NCBI GenBank assembly: GCA_029263195.1
Contig: JAJCXX010000058.1
Span: 1 to 63,604 of the forward strand
DNA from: Acidimicrobiales bacterium
GTDB taxonomy: Bacteria > Actinomycetota > Acidimicrobiia > Acidimicrobiales > Aldehydirespiratoraceae
Length of the DNA stretch: 63,604 nt
Direction: 5' to 3'
Shown here: in pieces, positions 1 through 8,084 of the stretch
Position numbering within the stretch: position 1 is the first letter of the stretch
Layout: each line of letters starts with the position of its first letter
The notes under the pieces: model-generated
The model's input: the letters and a program-made list of their open reading frames with translations, nothing else
Told to the model about the DNA's origin: nothing
The model's database searches: none
Position numbers and translations under genes: made by a program

Positions 1-251
1 AGACGATCTGGAGGCGAGGCGCGTCTGGTTGTGACTGGCGGCGCCGAACTGTCGCACAGTGATGTGTGGGCGTCGGCAGCGGTTCCGGGGTCTGTGCCGC
101 GAGATTCGCGCAGACACGTCGCCGTGTCGTCATATCGCAGGGCCACGATCTCAACATGGTCGGATCCAACCTCGGTGTGCGAAGGCGAACCGACACCGTC
201 AGGCGACGCCACACCGGCGTGGCGTCGCATCACCGCGAACGAGGCCATGCC

Positions 252-640
252 CTTGATGAAGAACGAGGCCTCATCATCGTTGGTATCGACGGTTCGGTTG
301 GGTCGATCGCCGCGCTCGACTTTGCGCTGCATTTCGTTGACGTCACCGACCTAACGGTCAAGGCCGTGACGGTCTACGACCCGTGCCCCGACGCCACGCC
401 AGCGGAATTGGGGCCATCGATCCCCGCAACCGCCAACCTGCGCCGCGAAGATTCGGAGCGGCGCCTTGACCAAGTCGTCACGAACGCATCGGCCGGTGAC
501 CATGTCGTCCGGTCGCGGCGGGTCCTCGCAGGTCAACCAACCGAGGTGCTGGTCGACCTGAGCGGTTCAGTCTCGTCAAGCACGTTGCCCGTTGGTTGGC
601 GTTTCGGAGGCCTGGCGCTGGCCCAAGACTGGCAGCGCAG
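252..640 (+). pseudogene. Universal stress protein (UspA) remnant
   Basis: The reading frame from about 270 gives an UspA-like nucleotide-binding start (IIVGIDGSVGSIAALDFAL), a middle helix region and a segment ending in AGQPTEVLVDLSG. The expected C-terminal ATP-binding motif (GxRGxGGF..LLLGSVS) survives only as GWRFGGLALAQD, after which the frame becomes meaningless up to a stop at 1043. No good start codon precedes the domain in frame; an ATG at 247 lies in another frame. A frameshifted, degraded Usp gene is the simplest reading. It sits upstream of the KhtT/KhtU pair, and Usp genes often accompany ion antiporters. The stretch from about 640 to 1082 shows nothing else I recognise. Confidence 0.55.
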
Positions 641-1082
641 ATGCGATCAGCGACCTCCAACCAAGAACTGCCTTGGAGTCACTTTTGGGCGACGTCGCCA
701 CCGCTGCGTCCCGCTTGTCATCAAACTCGTCACGGTGAGCTGCAGCGTGACGGAGGTCGTCGACCAGGTCGCCTCGCCTCTGCCTGGGGGCCGTCTCCGC
801 GAAACGGTGGATGACGTCGCCGGCCTTGTCGCCCGCTTGAGGCGCCTGACCGCTCGCCGGGTGACGCCGCATCGTCACTCGCCGACTCTCGTAGGCAATC
901 GTGCACCGGATTACGAGCGGTCTCTTCACGGCGCTCTCCGACCTCAGCAGTTCGCCCCGCCCCCGAAGTGGGTTCGAAGCTGGTGTCTCACCAGGCGCCG
1001 CCACAGGCACTGCGAAGCCCCCACGCCCGAACCGCTGAAGTGATGGGCGGCGATCCCATCCATTCCACCCGAGAAGGCAACC

Positions 1083-1571
1083 ATGACTGAGATCAACGAA
1101 ACGAGACTTCCCGGAGTGGGGACCCTCCACGCCTTCGGGTGTCACAGCGGCGACCGGATAGGTGTCATCTCGCACCATGCCGGCCGACGCGAGGTCGTCA
1201 TCTATGACCCAGACGACCCAGACCGGGTGAGCGAGACGGCAACCTTGACCCCCGACGAAGCCCGAGTCCTCGCCGATCTCTTGGGCGGTACCAGCGTCAC
1301 CGAACGCCTCGACGACCTTCGCCAAGAGATCCACGGGTTGGCAATCGATTGGCTCCCGATCTCACGCCACAGCCCCTACGCGGGTCGCACGATCGGCGAC
1401 ACCGCGCTTCGCACTCGAACCGGAGTGTCGATCGTGGCGCTTGTCCGCGGCGGCAAGCCGCTTCCTGCTCCCGGACCCGCCCAGGCGCTCCTTGTTGATG
1501 ACACAGCGGTCGTCGTCGGCACCGCCGACGGGATCAACGCTGCCGCACTACTGCTCGCCGGCGGCCCATGA
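1083..1571 (+). CDS. KhtT-like regulatory subunit of a cation:proton antiporter (TrkA-C domain)
   Basis: A 162-residue cytoplasmic protein. Residues ~1-70 form an N-terminal domain (LPGVGTLHAFGCHSGDRIGVI) typical of KhtT. Residues ~90-162 form a TrkA-C (RCK_C) ligand-binding domain with the usual Y-x-GRTIGD-x-x-L and final VGT motif. In this family the small protein gates an adjacent CPA2 transporter in response to pH or a nucleotide. Its stop overlaps the start of the antiporter gene by 4 bp (ATGA), so the two are translationally coupled. The ATG at 1083 follows a purine-rich stretch (gagaaggcaacc). The family call is strong; which ion is moved is not shown by the sequence. Confidence 0.85.
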   Translation: MTEINETRLPGVGTLHAFGCHSGDRIGVISHHAGRREVVIYDPDDPDRVSETATLTPDEARVLADLLGGTSVTERLDDLRQEIHGLAIDWLPISRHSPYAGRTIGDTALRTRTGVSIVALVRGGKPLPAPGPAQALLVDDTAVVVGTADGINAAALLLAGGP

Positions 1572-2761
1572 TCCTTGCCGTCGGGCCCGGCACGGCTACC
1601 CTGCTCGTCGAGCTGGGTGCCGTCCTCGTCGCACTCGCGCTTCTCGGCCGCCTCGCCGCCCGGTTCGGCATCTCCTCCATCCCCCTCTACCTGCTCGCTG
1701 GTCTGGCCGTCGGTGAAGGCGGCATCGTCGAACTCGTCACCGCCCGAGAGTTCATCGAAAGCGGCGCCCAGATCGGTGTCATCCTCCTACTGCTTCTTCT
1801 CGGACTCGAATACACCGGCACTGAACTGACCACAGCCCTTCGAGGCCACGCCCCGGCAGGCGCCGTGGACCTCGCGCTGAACTTCACGCCCGGTCTGATG
1901 CTCGGAGTGATCTTGGGCTGGGACATGCGAGCCGCGCTACTCCTTGGTGGCATCACCTACATCTCCTCGTCAGGGATCATCGCCAAGGTCCTTTCCGACC
2001 TCGGCAATACCGGCAACAGAGAAACTCCCGTCGTGCTCGCCATTCTCGTTACCGAGGACCTCGTCATGGCGCTCTATCTGCCCCTGATGGCCGGCCTGCT
2101 GATAGGCGGCAGCGCCGTCGGCATCAGCCTCGAGATCGCTGTTGCCATCGCCGTGGTTGTGACAGCGCTCGGCATAGCGATCAAGTTCGGTCACCGCATC
2201 AGCGCCGTCGTATTCGACCGATCCGACGAGAACTTGCTTCTGAGCCTCCTCGGTGTGGCCCTACTTGTTGCCGGCATCGCCGAGCACCTACAGGCCTCTG
2301 CGGCGGTCGGGGCGTTCCTCGTCGGAATCGCGCTCAACGGGCCCGCCGAACACGGTGCCCGCCAAGTCCTCGGTCCGCTTAGAGACCTCTTTGCCGCCCT
2401 GTTCTTCGCATTTTTCGGGCTGCAGATCAACCCTGCCGACCTCCCCCCGGCGTTGGCGATCGCTCTCGGACTCGCCGTGGTGACCGCGGCCACCAAGCTT
2501 GCTACGGGATGGTGGAGCGCCCGACGAGCCGGCATCGATCCGCCCGGCCGGCTCCGAGCCGGCACGACGTTGATCGCAAGAGGCGAGTTCTCGATCGTCA
2601 TCGCCGGCATCGCGGTCGCCGAAGGCATCGAGAGCGATCTCGGCCCGCTCGCCGCCGCCTACGTCCTGATACTGGCCATCGGGGGGCCGCTCTTGGTCCG
2701 AGTAGCTGATCCCATCGCTCACAGGCTCAGTCGACGAAGCAGAGCTACCGCCGCCGTCTGA
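1568..2761 (+). CDS. CPA2-family K+(Na+)/H+ antiporter membrane subunit (KhtU-like)
   Basis: A 397-residue protein made almost entirely of hydrophobic helices (about 12 membrane segments) with the CPA2 Na+/H+ exchanger fold. The segments LLLLLLGLEYTGTEL, GGITYISSSGIIAKVLSDLG and LVTEDLVMALYLPLMAG are the usual helix 3, 5 and 6 landmarks, including the acidic E-D pair of the ion-binding site. It ends soon after the membrane domain, with no RCK/TrkA-N domain of its own, which fits regulation by the preceding KhtT-like subunit. It acts in the cytoplasmic membrane, exchanging K+ or Na+ for H+. The ATGA overlap with the upstream gene indicates one operon. Confidence 0.88.
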   Translation: MILAVGPGTATLLVELGAVLVALALLGRLAARFGISSIPLYLLAGLAVGEGGIVELVTAREFIESGAQIGVILLLLLLGLEYTGTELTTALRGHAPAGAVDLALNFTPGLMLGVILGWDMRAALLLGGITYISSSGIIAKVLSDLGNTGNRETPVVLAILVTEDLVMALYLPLMAGLLIGGSAVGISLEIAVAIAVVVTALGIAIKFGHRISAVVFDRSDENLLLSLLGVALLVAGIAEHLQASAAVGAFLVGIALNGPAEHGARQVLGPLRDLFAALFFAFFGLQINPADLPPALAIALGLAVVTAATKLATGWWSARRAGIDPPGRLRAGTTLIARGEFSIVIAGIAVAEGIESDLGPLAAAYVLILAIGGPLLVRVADPIAHRLSRRSRATAAV

Positions 2762-2790
2762 CCCCAACGGAAGCGCCCAGTCCTTCAACG

Positions 2791-3117
2791 ATGTCATCAA
2801 GACAGCGCGCTGTTATCGCCACCGCGTCACACACGACATCGAGAATATGGCCAAGCAAAGCTTCCCCTGTCGCCAACGGTCCCGGAAGTGGCCTCCCATG
2901 CTTGTGGACAAACCAAGACAACGCCGCCAGCGCAGACGCCCGCCCACATCCGGTCGGCTTGGCCATCGTCGGCCTCAACCTCATCCTCACCGAACGTCTG
3001 GCCTTCGGGCTCATTCTCACCGTGATCGCAGCCGCAGGCGCCATCATGCTGCGATCCCGAACCGAACTCAGTTCGGTGCTGCGCCGACCTCCCCAACACC
3101 GAAAGGACGCACGATGA
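2791..3117 (+). CDS. Possible small membrane protein, uncertain
   Basis: The only candidate in the 745-bp stretch between 2762 and 3506. It would be 108 residues with one or two hydrophobic helices near the C-terminus (VGLAIVGLNLILTERLAFGLILTVIAAAGAIM). The N-terminal half has no recognisable motif and no clear ribosome site. It could be a remnant of a membrane gene. The bases from 3118 to 3506 hold only short frames with no recognisable domain. Treat as low-confidence. Confidence 0.25.
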   Translation: MSSRQRAVIATASHTTSRIWPSKASPVANGPGSGLPCLWTNQDNAASADARPHPVGLAIVGLNLILTERLAFGLILTVIAAAGAIMLRSRTELSSVLRRPPQHRKDAR

Positions 3118-3506
3118 TAACCGACACCTACCCTGATATTCCCGTCGCCACATCGCGGCCGTCGCTCCCACTGACGTGTTCGACTCGCAACACATCTCCG
3201 ATCCCAGCCAGCTCAATATTGGACAGTCATCGAGTTTGGCCAGGCTCATGATCTACGCGGTCGCGGCCATCGCAGCAAGGCGCGCAGCTCAGCGTCGCCG
3301 GCAGCTCACGAGGCGCGGCCCGGCGCCGCGCCAGCCGCATCCCGCACAGCGGGTTCTCCATGGCCCGAAACGACGGGTTCGTGATCGAAGCCCGGTACCC
3401 GATACCGGGGACGGACAGTGAAGCGGTTCCGGCGGAGCCTCGCGCCCGAAATAGGGACCCGAAACCGCCCCTCACCCCACGTTCACGCGCAGGCTCAGAA
3501 CATTCA

Positions 3507-4070
3507 TCAGCTGGCGAGTTCGAGATAGTCCTGCGCGGTGAGCGGCCCCGAATCGAGCACACCGTCAGGCCTGGGGACGCTGGCGACGGCGCCATCGAGG
3601 AGGAACATTACTGCGTTCACGTCGGGCAGCGCAGTGACGCTGTGCACGATCTGAGCGACCGCGAGGATCTCGTCTCGTCCTCCGATCGCAGCTAGGTCTG
3701 AGGACAGGTCGATTGTCGCAATACTGTCGTGGAGTTCGACGCTGCGCACTGACGTCGCTGGCGGAATAGCGCTCCACAAGCCGGCGCGGGCCTCCGGCGC
3801 CGTGGGTCCGGCCACCGCCGCCTTGACCACCGCCTCCACATCGGATTGGTCCGGTGAGGTCTCCCGGGTGACGTGGACAAGGCGGTTCTCGCGAACCAGG
3901 TACACAGAGAGCGCCACCGCGTCTGCCCCTGGCGGTTCGGGGGCGCCGATGGGGCCATCGAGCACACCAGCCGCGATCGTCAGGTCGATTTGGTGAGCAT
4001 CACCTTCGGCATCGACCGCGCAACCAGCCGCCGCGACCACGACCAGCAGTCCCGAAAGGAGACGTCTCAT
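3507..4070 (-). CDS. GerMN-domain lipoprotein (LpqB-like partner of a two-component system)
   Basis: A 187-residue protein with a lipoprotein signal (MRRLLSGLLVVVAAAGC, lipobox Cys17) and one GerMN (sporulation/germination) domain. The domain covers VYLVRENRLVHVTRE, the middle helix AVVKAAVAG and the strand pair SVELHDSIATIDLSS through NAVMFLLDGA. It is exported and membrane-anchored. The gene starts inside the stop of the histidine kinase (ATGA overlap at 4067-4070), giving the order response regulator-kinase-GerMN lipoprotein. That order matches mtrA-mtrB-lpqB of Actinobacteria, though this protein is much shorter than LpqB (about 580 residues). A role in modulating the kinase at the outer membrane face is inferred from context. 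Confidence 0.85.
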   Translation of the reverse strand: MRRLLSGLLVVVAAAGCAVDAEGDAHQIDLTIAAGVLDGPIGAPEPPGADAVALSVYLVRENRLVHVTRETSPDQSDVEAVVKAAVAGPTAPEARAGLWSAIPPATSVRSVELHDSIATIDLSSDLAAIGGRDEILAVAQIVHSVTALPDVNAVMFLLDGAVASVPRPDGVLDSGPLTAQDYLELAS

Positions 4071-5476
4071 GGCTCAACTCGGGGCAGCTCGACTACGAAG
4101 CGAGCGCCGCCGCCGTCGTGATCTTCGACCCAGATGCGACCGCCCAGAATCGAGAGGTTCTCAGCGGCCAGCGCAAGCCCCAGCCCGCTCCCATCGAGAT
4201 TCGCGCGGCGCCGGCCGTGGATCCCCCGTGCGAAACGGTCGAATATCAGTACGCGGTCCTCTTCGAGTATCCCTGGCCCTCGATCCTCCACCGCGATCCA
4301 CACATGTTCATCGCTGGCGTCAACCGTCACGCTCGTTGCGTCGTCGCCGTAGAGAGCGGCGTTCTCGATCAGATTCGCGAGTGTCCGTTCGACGCGCCGC
4401 TCATCGATGCGGATCACCGCGGTTTCGGCGTGCTCGGCCACGTCGATGAGCAGCTCATCTACTCGCAGCCGGCGCAGAACGCTGAGAACGTACTCGCCGG
4501 CTTGTACGTAGGACCACGATGGTTGTGCCATCCCGGCATCGTGCTTGGCGATCTCTATGAGATCGCTCACCATGCGCTGGAAACGCTCCACGTCGGCGGT
4601 GAGGAGATCGAGGGCCTCCTGGCCGTCGGCGGAGAGTTCGTGACGCCGGTTCTCGAGCACCGCGATCGACGTCAGTAGCGTGGTCAGAGGCGACCGCAAC
4701 TCATGGCTGACGTCGGAGGTGAAACGGCGCTCACGGTCAATGCGTTCCTTCAGGGCGCGCGCCATCTGATTGAAGGATGCGGTCAGCTGGTGCAGGTCGC
4801 GGTCAGCGGCGGCATCGAGGCGGGTTTCGAGGTGCCCGTCGGCGATCAGCTGGGCGGCCTCGCTGACGGCCCGCAGTGGGGCTGTCGCCCGGCGAGCGAT
4901 CAACAAGCCGAGGCCCATACCCGCAGCGGTGGCCGCGGCGCCTGCGAGCACCAACGTGTTGCGCAACGTGGTCAGGGTCTTGTTCAAGTCGGCCAGGCTG
5001 AATACCTCGACATAGATGCCCTCGTCGTTGGGGAGCGCAGCCCCCGCGGCCAGGAGCAGTTCATCGCCGTTCCAGAACCGTTGGCGCGCCGCTTGTCCAC
5101 TCATGAGCTGGTCCAGCAGCGGCGCGGGTAACGCGCTTGGCTCGAACTGGAGCGACGCGGTGAACCATTGGCCGTTGCGGTGCAGCAGCGGACGAGATCT
5201 CTCGCGGGGTCGTAGTGATCCGAGGAGCTGGGTCTCGTCGACTCCCGTCGTGCCGAGAGCGGCAGAAAGAAGCTGTGCGTTGGCGTCGAGCTGATTGACG
5301 GCGCTGCTCTGGCGTTCATCAAGGAGGTTCGACCGTACGGTGAGGAAGGTGATGAGCCCCAACCCGGTCGACAACAACATTCCTACTGCGCCAACTCCCA
5401 CAACGATCCTCGTTCGAAGTCGCAGTCCACGTCGACGCGGGGTGGACGCGACGGTCGCAGCTGGATCGTCGATCAC
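4067..5476 (-). CDS. Two-component sensor histidine kinase (MtrB-like)
   Basis: 469 residues. A first membrane helix (~24-46), an extracytoplasmic sensor (~47-173), a second helix (~174-194), a HAMP linker (~195-245), a HisKA domain with the phosphoacceptor motif DVSHELRSPLTT (His258) and a HATPase_c domain (N-box NLIENAALYG, G1 DRGPGI, G2 GSGLGLAL) follow in order. It autophosphorylates in response to an envelope signal and passes phosphate to the response regulator encoded 17 bp upstream. The GTG start is supported by the intact TM1 and the short gap. Order and architecture resemble MtrB, but the exact orthology is an inference. Confidence 0.92.
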   Translation of the reverse strand: MIDDPAATVASTPRRRGLRLRTRIVVGVGAVGMLLSTGLGLITFLTVRSNLLDERQSSAVNQLDANAQLLSAALGTTGVDETQLLGSLRPRERSRPLLHRNGQWFTASLQFEPSALPAPLLDQLMSGQAARQRFWNGDELLLAAGAALPNDEGIYVEVFSLADLNKTLTTLRNTLVLAGAAATAAGMGLGLLIARRATAPLRAVSEAAQLIADGHLETRLDAAADRDLHQLTASFNQMARALKERIDRERRFTSDVSHELRSPLTTLLTSIAVLENRRHELSADGQEALDLLTADVERFQRMVSDLIEIAKHDAGMAQPSWSYVQAGEYVLSVLRRLRVDELLIDVAEHAETAVIRIDERRVERTLANLIENAALYGDDATSVTVDASDEHVWIAVEDRGPGILEEDRVLIFDRFARGIHGRRRANLDGSGLGLALAAENLSILGGRIWVEDHDGGGARFVVELPRVEP

Positions 5477-5493
5477 AGGGGTCGCGGTCCCGG

Positions 5494-6195
5494 TCAGGTC
5501 GGGCGGTCCGGGTCGAACTTGTAACCGAGCCCACGAACAGTCAACACGTAGTCAGGATTGGCCGGGTCGACCTCCAGCTTCTTACGAAGCCGACGCACAT
5601 GGGCGTCGACGATGCGGGGGTCGCCGTAGTAGTCATAGCCCCACACGTTCTCCAGCAGCTGGTCACGCGACAGGATACGACGCTGATTTTCCACCAGCGC
5701 ACACAGCAGCAAGAATTCCGTACGGGTGAGATCGAGTACCTCTTCTGAGCGTTTGACGGTTCCCTCCTCAACGTTGATCGACAACTCGCCGAACTCCAGC
5801 GGCCCGCCATCGGCATCGGCCAGGAGTCCTTGTGTGCGACGCAGAAGGGCCCGAACCCGGGCCGCGAGTTCCTTGAATACGAACGGCTTGGTCACGTAGT
5901 CGTCGGCACCTGCCTCGAGCCCTGCGACGACATCATGGGAGTCGTCTCGAGCCGTGACCACTACAATGGGTATGGCGCTGGTTTGGCGGATCCGACGGCA
6001 AAGGTCAAGGCCGTTCATGCCAGGCAGCATCACATCGACCAGAATGAGATCGGGCGGCTCGGCCTTGAATCGTTCGAACCCTTGTTCGGCGTCCTCGACG
6101 ACGTCGACCATGTAGCCCTCGTCGCCGAGCGCGAGCCGCAACGACGACCGGATCCGGTCGTCGTCCTCAACAATCAAAAGCCGCGACTTCGTCAT
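5494..6195 (-). CDS. OmpR/PhoB-family response regulator (MtrA-like)
   Basis: 233 residues from the ATG at 6195 (MTKSRLLIVEDDDRIRSSL). The open frame continues 92 codons upstream, but those residues are not receiver sequence. The receiver domain has the acidic pair E10/D11, phosphoacceptor Asp54 (LILVDVMLPGMNG) and the conserved Lys103 (YVTKPF). The C-terminal winged helix (LTRTEFLLLCALVENQRRILSRDQLLENVWGY, then VDAHVRRLRKKLE) is the OmpR type. It is first in an operon with the histidine kinase and GerMN lipoprotein. MtrA orthologs regulate cell envelope and division genes; that role is inferred here. Confidence 0.93.
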   Translation of the reverse strand: MTKSRLLIVEDDDRIRSSLRLALGDEGYMVDVVEDAEQGFERFKAEPPDLILVDVMLPGMNGLDLCRRIRQTSAIPIVVVTARDDSHDVVAGLEAGADDYVTKPFVFKELAARVRALLRRTQGLLADADGGPLEFGELSINVEEGTVKRSEEVLDLTRTEFLLLCALVENQRRILSRDQLLENVWGYDYYGDPRIVDAHVRRLRKKLEVDPANPDYVLTVRGLGYKFDPDRPT

Positions 6196-6304
6196 GTCAT
6201 CGTTCGGTCGCGCTGCCGATGGCGTTTCATTGCTGACATCGTAGGCGGCGGGGCCGCCATGAGACGCCGCTTTGAGCAGCGAGGAGGATGCGATTTCCGC
6301 GGCT

Positions 6305-6655
6305 CTACTCATTCGACGAGCGGCGCTGCGCCGCGTCGCCAAGAAGCGATGGCCAACGATGCACGCGACCCCGGTAGTCGAGCGTCCAACTGGCCACGAC
6401 CGCCGCTGCCACCCACGCCAAGCCGGCATCCGCCAAGGCTCCCGACGTCGCCAGAATGGCGCCACCGACACTCATCACCCCGACCCCAGCCCAGCCCACC
6501 GCGTGCCAACGTCTGCGCGATGGTGCCGCGACCTCGTCGTTGAGATCCGCTAGGACGTCCTCACCATCGGCTGCGACGTCGACGTCCTTGGACATGTCGT
6601 CGCCGCTGCGTGCTCGACCATCGATCAGCTGATGCATAAGTTGCTCCCTCGTCAT
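6305..6655 (-). CDS. Hypothetical small membrane protein upstream of the response regulator
   Basis: 116 residues. An acidic N-terminal half (DVDVAADGEDVLADLNDEVAAP) is followed by two predicted membrane helices (WAGVGVMSVGGAILATSGAL and GLAWVAAAVVASWTL) and a short basic tail. I do not recognise the family. It lies 109 bp upstream of the response regulator gene on the same strand and may be the first gene of that operon. The frame shows high G+C at third positions, as its neighbours do. No catalytic motif is visible. Confidence 0.5.
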   Translation of the reverse strand: MTREQLMHQLIDGRARSGDDMSKDVDVAADGEDVLADLNDEVAAPSRRRWHAVGWAGVGVMSVGGAILATSGALADAGLAWVAAAVVASWTLDYRGRVHRWPSLLGDAAQRRSSNE

Positions 6656-7127
6656 GAGTCTTGCGTCATGACGTTCTGTGCTCAGCGTCCATCGTGGGGC
6701 CGGACTGTGACGACGCTGTGACGGCGCGGCGCGCTTTCGTTGCCTTCACCGTCGTCTCGCTGGTGGCAGGGAATGCCGCCAGATCCGCGCACCAGGGGCG
6801 CAGGCTCGTCACCCAGGATCACGTCCGTCTCATGAGACTCGTGGAAACCTGGGTAAGGCGGACCAACGTTGGTTTCGATCCAACACAACTTGACCGGAGC
6901 GGTTTGTCGACCCGACGGTGAGCTCGACGCCTCCAACGTGGACCGACGCTGCAGTCATGCTCAGGTCGTCGCACCTCGACCAACCACGGGCCCCCTGTGA
7001 CTGACGCGGGTCGCTGCCACCCCGCCTGCGAGCGCCATCTGGCTCGATCTCGCGCTTGTTGGTGCTCGGCACCGTTGCGTTGATCGATCGGCTGGCGCGG
7101 TACAGCGATCTTTGTGCGTGTGTTCTG

Positions 7128-7425
7128 TCAAGTCACCTCAGCGAGTTCATCGAAAGCTGCCGTCAGGTGTAGACGCTCGCGGCGCTCTTCGACACCGAGT
7201 TCGTAGTGGCCGCGTCGAATGTTCTGCATGAACGCGTGGCCCATGGGCTGTCAACGCGGTGGCGAAGAAGTGCCTGGCGGCAGGGTCTGGCGGCCTCGAT
7301 GAGTAGCGGGGTGAAGCGTCGGATCCATCGGTAGCCCGCATCAGAGGTGCCAGCGGACAGCGAGCATGATTACCTCGGGCGGAAACCGGTATCCGGCGAA
7401 GAAATCCGACTGGACGGCGCTGGTA
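7128..7425 (-). pseudogene. IS6-family transposase remnant with internal deletions
   Basis: On the minus strand four transposase pieces occur in the right order but in shifted frames. First FAGYRFPPEVIMLAVRWHL (start of an IS6-type transposase), then YRWIRRFTPLLIEAARP (helix-turn-helix/linker), then ARHFFATALTAHG (DDE core), then HAFMQNIRRGHYELGV ending FDELAEV and a stop at 7128-7130 (C-terminus). Most of the DDE core between the last two pieces is missing, so the gene is dead. The rest of 6656-7127 shows no gene I can support; short frames there lack any recognisable domain. Confidence 0.75.
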
Positions 7426-7494
7426 CGTTTCACCCGAGCACGCTCGTCGCTGGGCACCCAGTCCGTCAACGCAATGGTGCCATTCAAAGCGCTT

Positions 7495-7980
7495 TCAACG
7501 CTTGTCGCGGATTTGTTCGACGGTGCCGATGGCTTCTTGAAGTTCGGCGAGCCACTCGGCCTCGTGTTCGGCCACGAGGCGGACGCACCACCCGAGGGCA
7601 TCGCTTCGGCTGCGGGCCACGCCTGCAGCGACGAGGGTGTCGAGCGTGGAACGTTCGGTGATACGGAGACGCGTCATGACGGGCACGCTCAGATGGGTGA
7701 ACATCACACGGGTCTCGGCGCACTGCGCGGCCCAGCTGACCTCGCGGCCATAACGGGACTCGGCTTCTTTGGCTACGCCGACCCGGTGGTCGCGGGTTGC
7801 CTCGCGGAACTCGGCGATGGCATCGACCGCCGCGACCCCGGTTGGGCAGGGCAGATGGCCCAAGATGAGGATCTCGTCGCGATCAGCAATCACCTGCACT
7901 GCGCTGAACCAGGTCTCTGGGAGGCGACCGACGACCCAGGCCTGGGCCTCCTTGACGGAAAAGGCGGGAACGTCAGACAC
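7495..7980 (-). CDS. Ribbon-helix-helix domain protein divergent from lon
   Basis: 161 residues, function unrecognised. Residues ~100-145 (VMTRLRITERSTLDTLVAAGVARSRSDALG in part) match the ribbon-helix-helix pattern: a short strand, a helix, the A-G-V-A-R-S-R-S-x-A-L turn and a second helix. Such domains bind DNA as dimers. The N-terminal 95 residues look like a separate small domain with no motif I know. The GTG start at 7980 has a CAGGAG ribosome site 7 bases upstream. It is transcribed away from lon, and the gap between them holds a tandem octamer/palindrome suited to this kind of regulator, so autoregulation and control of lon are plausible. Confidence 0.6.
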   Translation of the reverse strand: MSDVPAFSVKEAQAWVVGRLPETWFSAVQVIADRDEILILGHLPCPTGVAAVDAIAEFREATRDHRVGVAKEAESRYGREVSWAAQCAETRVMFTHLSVPVMTRLRITERSTLDTLVAAGVARSRSDALGWCVRLVAEHEAEWLAELQEAIGTVEQIRDKR

Positions 7981-8030
7981 GATCGATCTCCTGGGAATGA
8001 ATTGGCCGCGGCATAGGTTGCTGCCGGTAG

Positions 8031-8046
8031 TGTAATGATGTAATCA
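8031..8046. promoter_or_regulatory. Tandem octamer operator candidate between RHH gene and lon
   Basis: Two adjacent octamers, TGTAATGA and TGTAATCA, lie at 8031-8038 and 8039-8046. The junction also forms the interrupted palindrome TGAT-GTA-ATCA (8036-8046). RHH regulators commonly bind short tandem repeats of about this spacing. The site is 50 bp from the start of the RHH gene and 38 bp from the likely lon start. Binding is inferred. Confidence 0.45.
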
Positions 8047-8084
8047 GTGATGCGCAAGCATTCATGATGACAATGGAGGGCCCA

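Noticed and set aside
576-1334. 252-codon open frame on the minus strand
   Set aside because: It spans the Usp remnant and the KhtT gene antisense, with no recognisable domain.
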